Source of the DNA: Legionella_A sp963772805
GTDB lineage: Bacteria; Pseudomonadota; Gammaproteobacteria; Legionellales; Legionellaceae
Length of the DNA: 64,000 nt
Reading direction: 5' to 3'
Assembly: GCA_963772805.1 (NCBI GenBank)
Contig: CAVYYU010000005.1
Location: 124,001 to 188,000 of the forward strand
Notes under the pieces: generated by a model
Told to the model about the DNA's origin: nothing
Database searches by the model: none
What the model saw: the letters and a program-made list of their open reading frames with translations, nothing else
Translations under genes and position numbers: made by a program
Shown here: one piece after another, positions 26,329 through 35,998 of the stretch
Position numbering within the stretch: position 1 is the first letter of the stretch
How the letters are laid out: the number at the start of each line of letters is the position of its first letter

Positions 26329-26597
26329 ATGGAAGTGACCTTTAATTTCAATTAATGTTTTAAATGACTGCAAAAAACCTTAGGGACGTTGCCTAATGCA
26401 TTGCGTGAATTTTTAATTTTTTATCGACTACCTATACTATATGAAATTGATCGTGACTTACGTGTTAATTATACAGTTGGACATCTAAAAATTAATAAAT
26501 TGTTTCTATGGTATTACATAAAGATATTGCAGGGGATTCTTGGTTTTGTTCATGGGTTGTAAAATGTGCTGTTAATTTCAACTACAGAGGATAACAC
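26329..26597. other. non-coding gap after the monooxygenase gene
   Basis: Part of a 364-bp interval without a recognised gene. A reading frame of about 60 codons without ATG runs through roughly 26365-26562 and ends HGL-stop; I recognise nothing in it, and it may be a gene remnant. The rest of the interval holds the small ORF at 26598. Confidence 0.4.
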
Positions 26598-26702
26598 GTG
26601 TCAAAAGATAACGTTCAACAAAAAGTTAACGAAATAGTTTCCGATAGAAACAAGCTTGAAAAACCAAGTTTACGCGACAGTATTAGGCTGATTTACACAT
26701 AG
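26598..26702 (+). CDS. possible small ORF, 34 aa
   Basis: A GTG-started ORF of 34 codons, with GAGG 7 nt before the start. The product is short, charged and helical-looking (starts MSKDNVQQKVNEIVSD, ends SIRLIYT). It overlaps the end of the ZIP gene by 10 bp tail to tail. It could be a small protein or the front of a truncated gene; there is no known family. Confidence 0.25.
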   Translation: MSKDNVQQKVNEIVSDRNKLEKPSLRDSIRLIYT

Positions 26703-27448
26703 GCAGCAACGGATGCCATTAATAAAAAGCCGATAATCACATAACTGAAATCACGTAAATTACAGCATCTTTGAACCATGACGCAGCGCTCAAGACCATG
26801 CAAGGTACCCAGGTAAAGAAATGTGCCTGCTGACACCGCAATCAATATCGGGTCAAATAGCGAGTTGGTTTCCACGCCGTAGTCACAATACCAGCCGATA
26901 AATATCCCCAAGGGCGACATGAGTGCAAAAATAAGAAAAAAAGTGATGCTTTTGAATGGTGTTAATGAGCTTTTACTTAATTGGATAGCGATCGCAAAAC
27001 TTTCTGCCCACTTATGGATAATAATGGCTAGAAACAGCATGATGATGACTGGATATTCATGGCTAAAGCCCAACGCGGTGGCGAGCACCAATGAATGAAT
27101 TGATAGCATTAACCAAGCAAGCAAGGCAAAAGCTGGGTGATTGGCATCATGGTGGTGATAGAGTTCCTTACCCAGATGTTCAAACCATAAAAAAACCAGG
27201 AAGGTAATGCCGGTAATGATATAGGCAAAGGGGTAATGGTAGCCCAGTTTGATAAACATGGCATTGGATTCTGGCAACATATGCAGCAGGGCAGCCCCTA
27301 AAAACACACCTGTGGCTAGTGTTTCGCCTAATGGGAAATCAAAATGCTCCCCGTCGATCAGTCGTTTTTTGAAAGGATACCAGCCTGCCAACAGGATGAC
27401 TGCAAAAATACTGAGTGCAAAAAATACTTTCAAACTTGTTGTTGCCAT
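26693..27448 (-). CDS. ZIP-family divalent metal transporter
   Basis: The 251-aa polytopic membrane protein has eight predicted helices. ZIP features are the helix-4 SIHSLVLATALG motif (H118) and the helix-5 HKWAESFAIA motif (H145, E149), which form the binuclear metal site, plus a histidine-rich loop (HHHDANH, about 98-104) between helices 3 and 4. ZIP proteins import zinc or iron. A CDF exporter gene lies upstream on the same strand (27627-28778), so uptake and efflux of a similar metal may be balanced here. The HKW variant of helix 5 is more typical of eukaryote-like ZIPs than of ZupT. Confidence 0.87.
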   Translation of the reverse strand: MATTSLKVFFALSIFAVILLAGWYPFKKRLIDGEHFDFPLGETLATGVFLGAALLHMLPESNAMFIKLGYHYPFAYIITGITFLVFLWFEHLGKELYHHHDANHPAFALLAWLMLSIHSLVLATALGFSHEYPVIIMLFLAIIIHKWAESFAIAIQLSKSSLTPFKSITFFLIFALMSPLGIFIGWYCDYGVETNSLFDPILIAVSAGTFLYLGTLHGLERCVMVQRCCNLRDFSYVIIGFLLMASVAAYV

Positions 27449-27626
27449 AATGTGAGTTACCTTTTGAGCTGTAAGTCAAAGCAAGATGTTCTATACAGTA
27501 CAACGACTATGTATTTCCTCATCTCCCATATGGAGAGAGGGAAGTTTTTTGCTTAACTATAATCGCTAATTTTATGAATTTCGACTGCATTTAAAAAATT
27601 TAATGTGAATAATATTTTGACAGCCG

Positions 27627-28778
27627 CTATTTAGCAAGCTTAATTTCACTCTGCTGACTAAACAGCCGGACGTTGGCGATAGTCCCATGCGTTTGTAAAT
27701 CGTCATAAATCCTCGCGTCTAATGTTTGCCATTGATTAAAACGTTGGTTGCAGATCAGATCAACTATGATTTCACCATCCAGATAGTGCAGTGCCCAGGA
27801 TTGTATTTGTGGATAATCCTCGCGCCATTGATGCAACAACGTTTGCTCCAGGATGGCGCGGTTAGGCAAGTCCAAAGAGGGGCATGAAACTTCATCGTCT
27901 TCCGGGTCAACATGTACGGTAACGTCTTTTACCCGGTCAAATAAATCAATCAGGTCACGATGGACATGTTGGGCGATAAAATGACCTTCAGAGACTGATA
28001 TGTAGGGAGCAACCAAAATATGCACATCGACGAATATATCGCGCCCCATCATCCGGCTGCGCAATTGATGTATTTTTTTCACCCCATCAACATTGCTAAT
28101 GATGTGTTCAATGCGTGCTAGCGATTGTGGGTCTACGGCTGCATCTACCAATTCTTGCACACTATTCCAACCGTAGTTTAATCCCATCTTAATGATCATT
28201 AAACCTACGGCAATGGCAGCCAGTGCATCAAGGTATATAAAGCCTAACAAACTACCAATGACACCTACCAATACCACGGCAGATGACGCGGCATTAGAAC
28301 GATGATGCCATGCATTGGTGATAATCAAATCAGATTGAATCCGTTTGCCAATATGCAGGGTGTAATGGAACAAAATCTCGTTGGCGAGTATAGACAGCAG
28401 GCAAATAGGTAAAGCTAACCAGCCAGGCATATCATGGGTGTGGTAAATAATTTCATCGAGCGAATCCCAGACAATACCCGCGCCCGCAAGGATAAGTATC
28501 AATGCCAGTATGAAGGTGGCCGCAGTTTCGATGCGTTGATGGCCGTAGGGGTGGGAGTGATCGGCATCCTGACTGCCATACTTGGATGCGAAAATAACCA
28601 TGATATCAGTGAGTAAATCGGAGAAAGAATGAATTCCATCAGCCACCAAAGCATGCGAGTGAAAAACAACACCGCCAATAAGTTTTAAGAATCCAAGTGA
28701 GGCGTTAATTACTCCGCCAATCAAGGTGACTTTCCTGGCCTGTCTGTAACGCTCATGTTGTTTCATAATTTGTCCCAT
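27627..28778 (-). CDS. cation diffusion facilitator (CDF) family exporter
   Basis: The 383-aa protein has six transmembrane helices and the CDF signature HSHALVADGIHSFSDLLTD, with D47, H50 and D54 near the transport site, then SHPYGHQRIETAATF. A cytoplasmic metal-sensing domain follows (about 210-300: VKKIHQLRSRMMGRDIFVDV, VHVDPEDDE), and an extra C-terminal extension of about 80 residues. CDFs export Zn, Fe or Mn using the proton gradient. A second ATG at 28766, with GGGAC before it, is an alternative start. ZIP is the next gene on the strand, 178 bp away. Confidence 0.9.
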   Translation of the reverse strand: MGQIMKQHERYRQARKVTLIGGVINASLGFLKLIGGVVFHSHALVADGIHSFSDLLTDIMVIFASKYGSQDADHSHPYGHQRIETAATFILALILILAGAGIVWDSLDEIIYHTHDMPGWLALPICLLSILANEILFHYTLHIGKRIQSDLIITNAWHHRSNAASSAVVLVGVIGSLLGFIYLDALAAIAVGLMIIKMGLNYGWNSVQELVDAAVDPQSLARIEHIISNVDGVKKIHQLRSRMMGRDIFVDVHILVAPYISVSEGHFIAQHVHRDLIDLFDRVKDVTVHVDPEDDEVSCPSLDLPNRAILEQTLLHQWREDYPQIQSWALHYLDGEIIVDLICNQRFNQWQTLDARIYDDLQTHGTIANVRLFSQQSEIKLAK

Positions 28779-28908
28779 AGCATCTGGATTTTGTAGCCGG
28801 ATTAGACGTAGTCGTAATCCGGGAAGTGCATAGAGCGAATTCCAAGATAACCTACATCACAAGTTCCAACAATTGTAACCTGTACTAATTGTCGGTCAAG
28901 TTGGTGCA

Positions 28909-30981
28909 TCAGCCTTGCAAGAAGGGCTCAAATTCACCCAGCCACCGTTTGGCAATAATGCGTGCTGTTTCTGGATCGTCAATAATCAATTTGTTAGCCA
29001 CCGGCGCTAACGAGGTTAAGATGTCCCGATCCCGTTGCAGATTAGCTATCTTAAACTGACGATAACCCGTTTGCCGTGTACCTAAAACCTCCCCAGCACC
29101 ACGCAGTTCCAAATCTTTTTCCGCGATGACAAAGCCATCGCAGGTCGCACGCATTACTTGCAAGCGTTCGACGCCGATTGCTGAGAGCGGTGAGTGATAC
29201 AGCAACAAGCAATGGGCTTGTGTGCTGCCACGTCCGACGCGCCCGCGTAATTGGTGTAGTTGCGATAAACCAAGACGCTCGGCATTTTCAATGATCATCA
29301 AGCTGGCGTTGGCAACGTCCACACCCACCTCAATAACAGTGGTGGCCACTAACAAATCGATTTCGCCACGCTTGAAGGCAGCCATGGTTGACTCTTTCTC
29401 GGTTGCCTTCAGGCGGCCATGCACCAACCCCACCCGCGCATTTGCTAATTGCTCCTGCAAATGTTGCGCTGTGGCGACGGCCGCCATGCATTGTAATTTT
29501 TCCGATTCTTCAATCAACGTACAAACCCAATAAGCCTGGCGGCCACTGGCAATTGCTGTTTGCAGCCGGTCGATAACTGGTTGCCGTTTTTCCTGGCTGA
29601 TGACCGCAGTTGTTACTGGTGTGCGTCCGGGCGGCAGTTCGTCGAGAACCGATAAATCAAGATGCGCAAATTGCGTCATCGCCAGTGTTCGCGGAATGGG
29701 GGTGGCGGTCATGAGCAATTGATGTGGCACACGTTCTTCAAGTTGCCCCTTGTGTTGCAGCAGCAAACGTTGTTCGACGCCAAAACGATGTTGTTCATCG
29801 ATGATAACCAATCCCAGACGCGCAAAATTAACGTCGTCTTGAAACAGGGCATGGGTGCCGATAATGATCTGACATTGCTGATTAGCTAACGCCGCTAACG
29901 CCTCCCGGCGCTCCTTCGCTTTCATCTTGCCACTAAGTCTGCATACGGTGATGCCTAATGGGGTAAACCAGGATTGAAAATTTTGCACGTGTTGTTCGCT
30001 GAGAATATCAGTTGGCGCCATGAAAGCGACCTGGTATCCATTAGCAATAGCAGCAAGAGCTGCAAGTGCTGCAACTACAGTTTTTCCTGAACCAACATCA
30101 CCCTGAACCAACCGTAACATCGGTTTTGATTGGCCCAGATCTTGGTTTATTTCAACACTAACGCGTTGTTGTGCATTGGTTAAGGTAAACGGCAATGTGC
30201 TTAGAAAACGAGCTGCAAGTTCATTGTTTTCTGGTAATGAGGGAGCCGTCAGGGTGGCGCGTTGCTGGCGTGCAAACTGCATGCTTAATCGTTGTGCCAA
30301 TAATTCATCAAACACCAGCCGCTTTAATGCTGGGTGGTGGCCCTCTTCAAGGGCCTGCAGCGGGATATCGGGCGGCGGGCTATGCAAACGGTTGAGTGCA
30401 AGCGGTAGTGGTTCAAAATAATGTTGTTGTAGTTGCGCATCATTCATCCACTCAAGTTGGTCAAGCGTATCTTTGCAGGTTAACAGGGCGGATTTAACCA
30501 ATTGCCGTAAACGAGTCTGCGTCAGTCCCTGCGTTGTCGGATAGATTGGCGTTAGTGTTTCTTCAACGGGGCATTCATCATCAATATCGAGCAGTTGATA
30601 TTCTGGGTGGATCATTTCCAGATTATTAGCAAACTCCCGAACCTCACCAAAAGCACGAATCATCGAACTTTCATTAAGTGATTGCACTTGTTGTTTATTA
30701 AAATGGAAAAATCGTAATTTTATAATGCCGGTTTTATCCTCGACAAAACAATTGAGCATCATTCGTTTGCCGTATTTGATTTCCGTTTTGCAAACTCTCC
30801 CGCTGATAACGCACCAGTCATTGGCACGTAAATCCTGAATAGGTGTGATCCGAGTTCGGTCCTGATAGCGATAGGGTAGATGAAACAACAGATCTTGCAG
30901 GGTTACAATGCCGCATTTGGCAAGTTTTGCGGCCAAGGTTGGACCAACACCGGGCAAAGTTTCACAAGATTTGGTTAGCAC
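28909..30981 (-). CDS. recG: ATP-dependent DNA helicase RecG
   Basis: The 690-aa protein has an N-terminal wedge/OB domain (about 1-160) that binds branched DNA, then superfamily 2 helicase motifs: Walker A QGDVGSGKTVVAAL, DEQH box (VIIDEQHRFGVEQR), TATPIPRT and the motif VI region QLRGRVGRGSTQAHCLLLY. RecG remodels stalled replication forks and Holliday junctions. The length matches the family. It is divergent from the AI-2E transporter gene, with a 130-bp gap. Confidence 0.97.
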   Translation of the reverse strand: MLTKSCETLPGVGPTLAAKLAKCGIVTLQDLLFHLPYRYQDRTRITPIQDLRANDWCVISGRVCKTEIKYGKRMMLNCFVEDKTGIIKLRFFHFNKQQVQSLNESSMIRAFGEVREFANNLEMIHPEYQLLDIDDECPVEETLTPIYPTTQGLTQTRLRQLVKSALLTCKDTLDQLEWMNDAQLQQHYFEPLPLALNRLHSPPPDIPLQALEEGHHPALKRLVFDELLAQRLSMQFARQQRATLTAPSLPENNELAARFLSTLPFTLTNAQQRVSVEINQDLGQSKPMLRLVQGDVGSGKTVVAALAALAAIANGYQVAFMAPTDILSEQHVQNFQSWFTPLGITVCRLSGKMKAKERREALAALANQQCQIIIGTHALFQDDVNFARLGLVIIDEQHRFGVEQRLLLQHKGQLEERVPHQLLMTATPIPRTLAMTQFAHLDLSVLDELPPGRTPVTTAVISQEKRQPVIDRLQTAIASGRQAYWVCTLIEESEKLQCMAAVATAQHLQEQLANARVGLVHGRLKATEKESTMAAFKRGEIDLLVATTVIEVGVDVANASLMIIENAERLGLSQLHQLRGRVGRGSTQAHCLLLYHSPLSAIGVERLQVMRATCDGFVIAEKDLELRGAGEVLGTRQTGYRQFKIANLQRDRDILTSLAPVANKLIIDDPETARIIAKRWLGEFEPFLQG

Positions 30982-31112
30982 AGTATGATTTATCTAAAAA
31001 AAAAATGATAATAACAGGAAAGTATACGCAAGAAACCTGAAAATGCTATGTTTCGGGTCAGAGAGTGCCTGAACGGGCGGTGAAGTAGTATTTAAATTTA
31101 GGAGCCCACAAT

Positions 31113-32159
31113 ATGAATCGTACCATTACCTTTGCATCAGGTCTTATTACGGCTTGCCTAATTGGTTATCTACTGATCGTCGGCCGAGGACTTCTGATAC
31201 CGCTGGTTATCGCAATTTTTATCTGGAACTTACTCAACACCATTCGGTCAACCATGCAGCACATACCGGTTGTTGGCGCACGTCTGCCGAATTGGCTGAG
31301 CATGACGCTATCGCTTTTAGCAGTAGCAGGTATGGTCACGATACTATTTAATATCATTGGCAACAATGTGAACGATGTTATTTCTGCATCACCACGTTAT
31401 CAAGAAAATTTGATGCGTATTTTTAACAATCTTGAGCAGCACTATCATCTAAAAAAGCTAGTCGACTTTGATAGCATCTTAAAAGCCATCAATGTGCAAA
31501 ACATATTTGTGAACATCTACAGCGTATTTACGACCTTAACAGGCTCGGCGGTATTAATAGCGTTATACATCGTGTTTCTCTTTGTTGAGCAGCACTATTT
31601 TACTCAAAAGCTCGATGCACTCTTTCCACGACCGGCTCATCGGAAACTAGTGGATAGCATTACTACGCACATTGCCAAAGATACTCAAACCTATCTGGGT
31701 TTAAAAACATTGTTGAGTCTTATCACCGCTGTTGCCAGTTGGATTATTATGACCTGGGTAGGCCTTGATTTTGCTGAGTTTTGGGCATTACTCATTTTCT
31801 TTCTTAACTATATCCCTAACATCGGTGCCATGATCGCCACCGCTTTCCCTGCTCTTTTAGCTCTGATCCAATTCCAAACCTGGCTGCCTTTTGTCATTGT
31901 TACTTCAGGAATTGTTCTTGTGCAATTCGTGATCGGTAACTTTGTCGAACCGCGCTATCTCAGCAAGTCACTGAATTTAAGCCCCTTGGTTATTCTAATC
32001 GCCTTAGGTTTATGGGGTGCAATTTGGGGTGTATTAGGCATGTTCCTCTCCATACCCATCACCGTCATGATGATGATAGTCTTCTCTCACTTCGATGCCA
32101 CCCGGCCGGTAGCAATTTTATTGTCGCAGGATGGTTATATTAAAAAGACTGCGCTTTAA
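31113..32159 (+). CDS. AI-2E family transporter (PerM/YdiK-like)
   Basis: The 348-aa polytopic membrane protein has about eight helices. The AI-2E family pattern is seen in the C-terminal half: FWALLIFFLNYIPNIGAMIA, then VQFVIGNFVEPRYLSKSLNL and SPLVILIALGLWGAIWGVLG. The family includes TqsA (AI-2 exporter) and permeases of unknown or ion-linked function, so the substrate cannot be named. The ribosome binding site TTTAGGAG lies just before the ATG. It appears to be a single-gene unit. Confidence 0.88.
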   Translation: MNRTITFASGLITACLIGYLLIVGRGLLIPLVIAIFIWNLLNTIRSTMQHIPVVGARLPNWLSMTLSLLAVAGMVTILFNIIGNNVNDVISASPRYQENLMRIFNNLEQHYHLKKLVDFDSILKAINVQNIFVNIYSVFTTLTGSAVLIALYIVFLFVEQHYFTQKLDALFPRPAHRKLVDSITTHIAKDTQTYLGLKTLLSLITAVASWIIMTWVGLDFAEFWALLIFFLNYIPNIGAMIATAFPALLALIQFQTWLPFVIVTSGIVLVQFVIGNFVEPRYLSKSLNLSPLVILIALGLWGAIWGVLGMFLSIPITVMMMIVFSHFDATRPVAILLSQDGYIKKTAL

Positions 32160-32320
32160 GAGTCCTGCAATTTAGCTATATCTTGAGTGCAATACGCCAC
32201 CCCCCTTTTCGGTATGGATAAATTATGTTCTTATATCGTATAATGCGCGCATTTAAGTTGGGTCTGATTGCGATAATGAGTTGGCAGTCATCATAATTTG
32301 CCTGCTAGGGGAGAATTGAA

Positions 32321-34141
32321 ATGCCAGGTTTGTCTGAGTGGAGTCAAGAAGGGTTTACATGGCTGAAGCGTGGATATGAATGTCTACAGCCAATGCCTTG
32401 GTATAAACGATGGCTTTTTCCAAGCTCACTGAGCAGCGCATTAAACAGGTATTCGCTAGAAGAGCCGACACTTGAACAAGCCTGGGCTGTTTCTAATGCT
32501 TTTTTCAATGACGTCTGGTTTTTCCAACGATGGTTTTTTTCTTTTCTTACTGAATTTCCCAGCTTAAATTCGGGTGAGAAATTATGCACACTTTATAGCA
32601 CGGGATTATTAGACGGTGAATCAGGGCCGGATAATTTTAATGCAGTTATGGGGCATATTGATTCGTTTGGTATGATGCGGGCACTGCTGATGCTCAATAG
32701 CGCTGGCTTGTTAGCAGGTGAGCAGAAACAAAGTAATTTTGATGATTTAATCAATTACTCCGCTATTCTGTTGGGTCTCACTACGAGAGATATTTGGACA
32801 CAAATTCCTAGTTATCGACTAACGGCAGATCGATTTTGCGATATGGTTGCGATTGCTGAGGAATATCGCCAAACTCCCATCGCAGGTGTAGAGGCTCTTC
32901 GCGCTTATGCGGAGCAATTTCTTCTTAATGCCTCTAATGGAGGTAATGTTGCTGGGGATGTAATACCCTTTAAATTAAACCTAAATAATATTGAATTGAC
33001 CTCGTTTGCATCCCTGAGAACTCATTCGTTTGATTTTTTCCCGTCCTTAGAACGTATAATTATCGATGGTAATCGGGAAGCTGAGCGTCTTAAACAGAGC
33101 TTTTTGGAAATGCCTCAAAGGCGCACTTACATGGAACAATTGTATGAAGGACAGGGTAATTTATTGGCGGATATTCGTCGCTTTGGAATTTTCGAGCGCG
33201 AATTTCAATTTGGGCCTGCGTTTTGGAGTAGACAAGCTGATTTCACTCCTCCCACACCAAGAGAGTTCAACTACAGTCAGAGTACGCATACAACGAGTGT
33301 TCATAAATCAGTTTCTGAGTCTGCCGCCAGACTACTTAAGCGTTATCAAACTGAAATCACACCGATCAAATTAGATACAGTAATTAATGTTATGGGTAAT
33401 GCAATTAACGCGACGCCAGGTGATTCCATGGATGTTGTTGCCGCAAAACGCGGTTTTCATCGCATCACTGCCGCTAATTTTTCCCATGAGGATGAGGTAT
33501 CGCATGTCTCCGTGAAGCAACTTTTGGCGCTTTTCTGGCTCGCTATTAACGATGACAAAAATAGAACAGGTACTTTTGCTGATGCCAAATCGCAACTTAT
33601 GCAGGGACTGTATGAAGTTCAACGGGGTTATAATTTGTCTGATGTTGGTGTTGATGATGCTTGTGAAGCAGATAGCTTAATTTGTAATGGTGGTACGTTC
33701 AACAAGATAATTGAGAAACTAATAGGTGTGCATCCTGATGTTGATGTTCTTTTTATTACTACAGAGGGTGCCTCATCCAAGTTGCCGATAGTGGTAAATG
33801 AAATAGCCATGACTTATCTTCAGCAAAAAACAGTAATAGAGTTAACGGAGATTCGTGCGCAGGAAGATGTTCTTGCGTTCATATGGAAAGACATTTTCGG
33901 CATGGTTTCCACGAGTATTTTTGCTGAATTTGGCTCTTTGTATGAAGACGGCATAGACTCTTACGAGTTCAAGCGCTTTATTGAAGTTGGCGTAATAGTG
34001 GATCTGAGTCCTGCCGTAAAGGCATTCATTCAAAACCCAACAGTGATTGTGACGCAAACGGCAGACAATCCCAGTGCCTTTTTTGTGGCGGCTCTCCCTG
34101 ACGAGCAGCTGTTAAATTCGAATATTCCAAAATTGGGATAA
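32321..34141 (+). CDS. hypothetical protein, 606 aa, candidate secreted effector
   Basis: I do not recognise this 606-aa protein with certainty. It has no signal peptide and no convincing membrane helix. The N-terminal third is aromatic-rich (WYKRWLFPSSLSSALNRYS, FFNDVWFFQRWFFSFLTEFP); the C-terminal third holds a compact, conserved-looking stretch at about 425-490 (ALFWLAINDD, YEVQRGYNLSDVG, CNGGTFNKIIEKLIGVHPD, SSKLPIVVNEIA). Similar motifs are familiar from large unknown proteins of Legionella-type bacteria, some of them secreted effectors, but this is memory, not a search. It is a single gene with GGGGAG before its ATG, between the AI-2E permease and argS. Confidence 0.6.
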   Translation: MPGLSEWSQEGFTWLKRGYECLQPMPWYKRWLFPSSLSSALNRYSLEEPTLEQAWAVSNAFFNDVWFFQRWFFSFLTEFPSLNSGEKLCTLYSTGLLDGESGPDNFNAVMGHIDSFGMMRALLMLNSAGLLAGEQKQSNFDDLINYSAILLGLTTRDIWTQIPSYRLTADRFCDMVAIAEEYRQTPIAGVEALRAYAEQFLLNASNGGNVAGDVIPFKLNLNNIELTSFASLRTHSFDFFPSLERIIIDGNREAERLKQSFLEMPQRRTYMEQLYEGQGNLLADIRRFGIFEREFQFGPAFWSRQADFTPPTPREFNYSQSTHTTSVHKSVSESAARLLKRYQTEITPIKLDTVINVMGNAINATPGDSMDVVAAKRGFHRITAANFSHEDEVSHVSVKQLLALFWLAINDDKNRTGTFADAKSQLMQGLYEVQRGYNLSDVGVDDACEADSLICNGGTFNKIIEKLIGVHPDVDVLFITTEGASSKLPIVVNEIAMTYLQQKTVIELTEIRAQEDVLAFIWKDIFGMVSTSIFAEFGSLYEDGIDSYEFKRFIEVGVIVDLSPAVKAFIQNPTVIVTQTADNPSAFFVAALPDEQLLNSNIPKLG

Positions 34142-34237
34142 GACATCATGTCTATGTAAAATGATTGATACAGTTCTTCTTTCCAACTGATATATAAAAG
34201 CGCATAATAGACACTTTTTATTAATGATAAAAATGCC

Positions 34238-35998
34238 ATGAAAATAACGGTTGAGCAATTATTACAACGAGCTTTGAACGCTTGCAAAGCATCCGGTCTG
34301 ATCCCTCAGGATGTGGTTGTCGATATCAAAGTTGAGCGCGCCAAGGATAAAGAGCATGGGGATTTTGCTACGAATCTGGCGCTGATGTTGGCAAAACCGT
34401 GTGCTATGCCTCCTCGTAAATTGGCTGAGATGCTGGTGGATCACTTAGGTGAGGACTCACTGCTTGAACGTGTCGAAATTGCCGGCCCAGGATTTATTAA
34501 TTTTTTCATGCGCGCGACAGAACGTGCGCAAATTGTTGCGGCAGCGATTACTCAAGGTGCTGAATTTGGTCGTTGTAATGTCGGCCTGGGTCAAAAAGTA
34601 TTGCTCGAATATGTTTCAGCCAATCCAACCGGTCCTTTGCATGTCGGCCATGGCCGTAGTGCCGCATTTGGGGCGACTTTGGCAAATGTGTTATCGGCAG
34701 CGGGATTTGCGGTAAGCCGTGAATATTATGTCAATGACGCTGGGCGGCAAATGAATATTTTGGCGGCCAGTGTCTGGTTGCGTTATCTTACCCTGGCGGG
34801 CGAGACGATCACATTTCCTGCCAATGGCTATCGTGGCGATTATGTTAATCAAATTGCCGAGGCGATGCTAGAAAAACATGGACGTGATTACGTGCACAGT
34901 TGGTACGTGATTACAGCAGACCTGCCCCCTGATGAACCGGAAGGTGGCGATAAAGAGCGTTACATAGATGCCCTGATTAAGACGGCGAAAATATTACTGG
35001 GTGATGCAGGTTTTGTGTTTTTCCATAAGCAAGCGCTGGATTCTGTGTTAGTCGATATTCAAGATGATTTGGCTGAGTTTGGTGTTGTTTATGATTGCTG
35101 GTTTTCGGAGCAATCGCTGCTTGATAGTGGCGCCATTGATAAAGGTATTCAAGCGCTGAAGGATGCCGGTCACACCTATGAGCAGGAAGGGGCATTATGG
35201 TTTCGCGCCACCACCTTTGGTGATGAAAAAGACCGAGTACTCATCCGCGCAAACGGACACACTACCTATTTTGCGTCTGATGTTGCTTACCACTGGAATA
35301 AATACGAGCGTGGTTTTGATCGCGTGATTGATATTTTTGGCGCCGATCACCATGGTTACATCTCACGGGTAAAAGCCGCGGTCAATGCCTTGGGGCATGA
35401 TGAAAATGCTTTAAATATACTGTTGGTGCAGTTTGCAATTTTGTATCGCGGTGATACCCGCATACAAATGTCTACACGCAGTGGCTCGTTTGTAACCTTG
35501 CGGGAATTGCGTGGAGAAGTGGGCAAAGATGCCGCGCGTTTCTTTTATGTGATGCGTAAACCCGAGCAACACATGGACTTTGATCTTGATCTGGCTAAAT
35601 CAGAATCGAGTGATAATCCGGTGTATTATATTCAGTATGCACATGCGCGCATTTGCAGCGTGCTGAAGCAATTACAAGAACGTGGCTTAAGCTGGGATGA
35701 GGAAATGGGTCTTGCCCATATCGATTTGTTGACGGAACCTCAAGAAGAGGCGCTCATTTCGTTAATGAGCCGTTATCCTGAAGTCATTGAGACGGCGGCT
35801 AAACTTTGTGAACCGCATCAGTTAGCTTATTACTTGCGTGAATTGGCAAATGGCTTGCATAGCTATTACAATGCGGTAACTTTATTATGTGAGCAAGAGT
35901 CGTTGCGCAGTGCGCGATTATGCTTGTTGAAAGCAGTCCGCCAAGTTTTGCGCAATGGGATGCAATTGTTGGGTGTGTCAGCTCCAGAGAGTATGTGA
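34238..35998 (+). CDS. argS: arginyl-tRNA synthetase
   Basis: The 586-aa class I synthetase has the HIGH-type motif HVGH (residues 135-138 in ANPTGPLHVGHGR), preceded by the N-terminal additional domain that reads the tRNA D-loop. The KMSKS region is replaced by QMSTRSGSFVTLREL, as is common in bacterial ArgRS. The anticodon-binding helical domain (YYIQYAHARICSVLKQL onward) closes the protein. The stop overlaps the start of the SPOR gene by one base (TGATG), so the two are coupled. Confidence 0.97.
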   Translation: MKITVEQLLQRALNACKASGLIPQDVVVDIKVERAKDKEHGDFATNLALMLAKPCAMPPRKLAEMLVDHLGEDSLLERVEIAGPGFINFFMRATERAQIVAAAITQGAEFGRCNVGLGQKVLLEYVSANPTGPLHVGHGRSAAFGATLANVLSAAGFAVSREYYVNDAGRQMNILAASVWLRYLTLAGETITFPANGYRGDYVNQIAEAMLEKHGRDYVHSWYVITADLPPDEPEGGDKERYIDALIKTAKILLGDAGFVFFHKQALDSVLVDIQDDLAEFGVVYDCWFSEQSLLDSGAIDKGIQALKDAGHTYEQEGALWFRATTFGDEKDRVLIRANGHTTYFASDVAYHWNKYERGFDRVIDIFGADHHGYISRVKAAVNALGHDENALNILLVQFAILYRGDTRIQMSTRSGSFVTLRELRGEVGKDAARFFYVMRKPEQHMDFDLDLAKSESSDNPVYYIQYAHARICSVLKQLQERGLSWDEEMGLAHIDLLTEPQEEALISLMSRYPEVIETAAKLCEPHQLAYYLRELANGLHSYYNAVTLLCEQESLRSARLCLLKAVRQVLRNGMQLLGVSAPESM

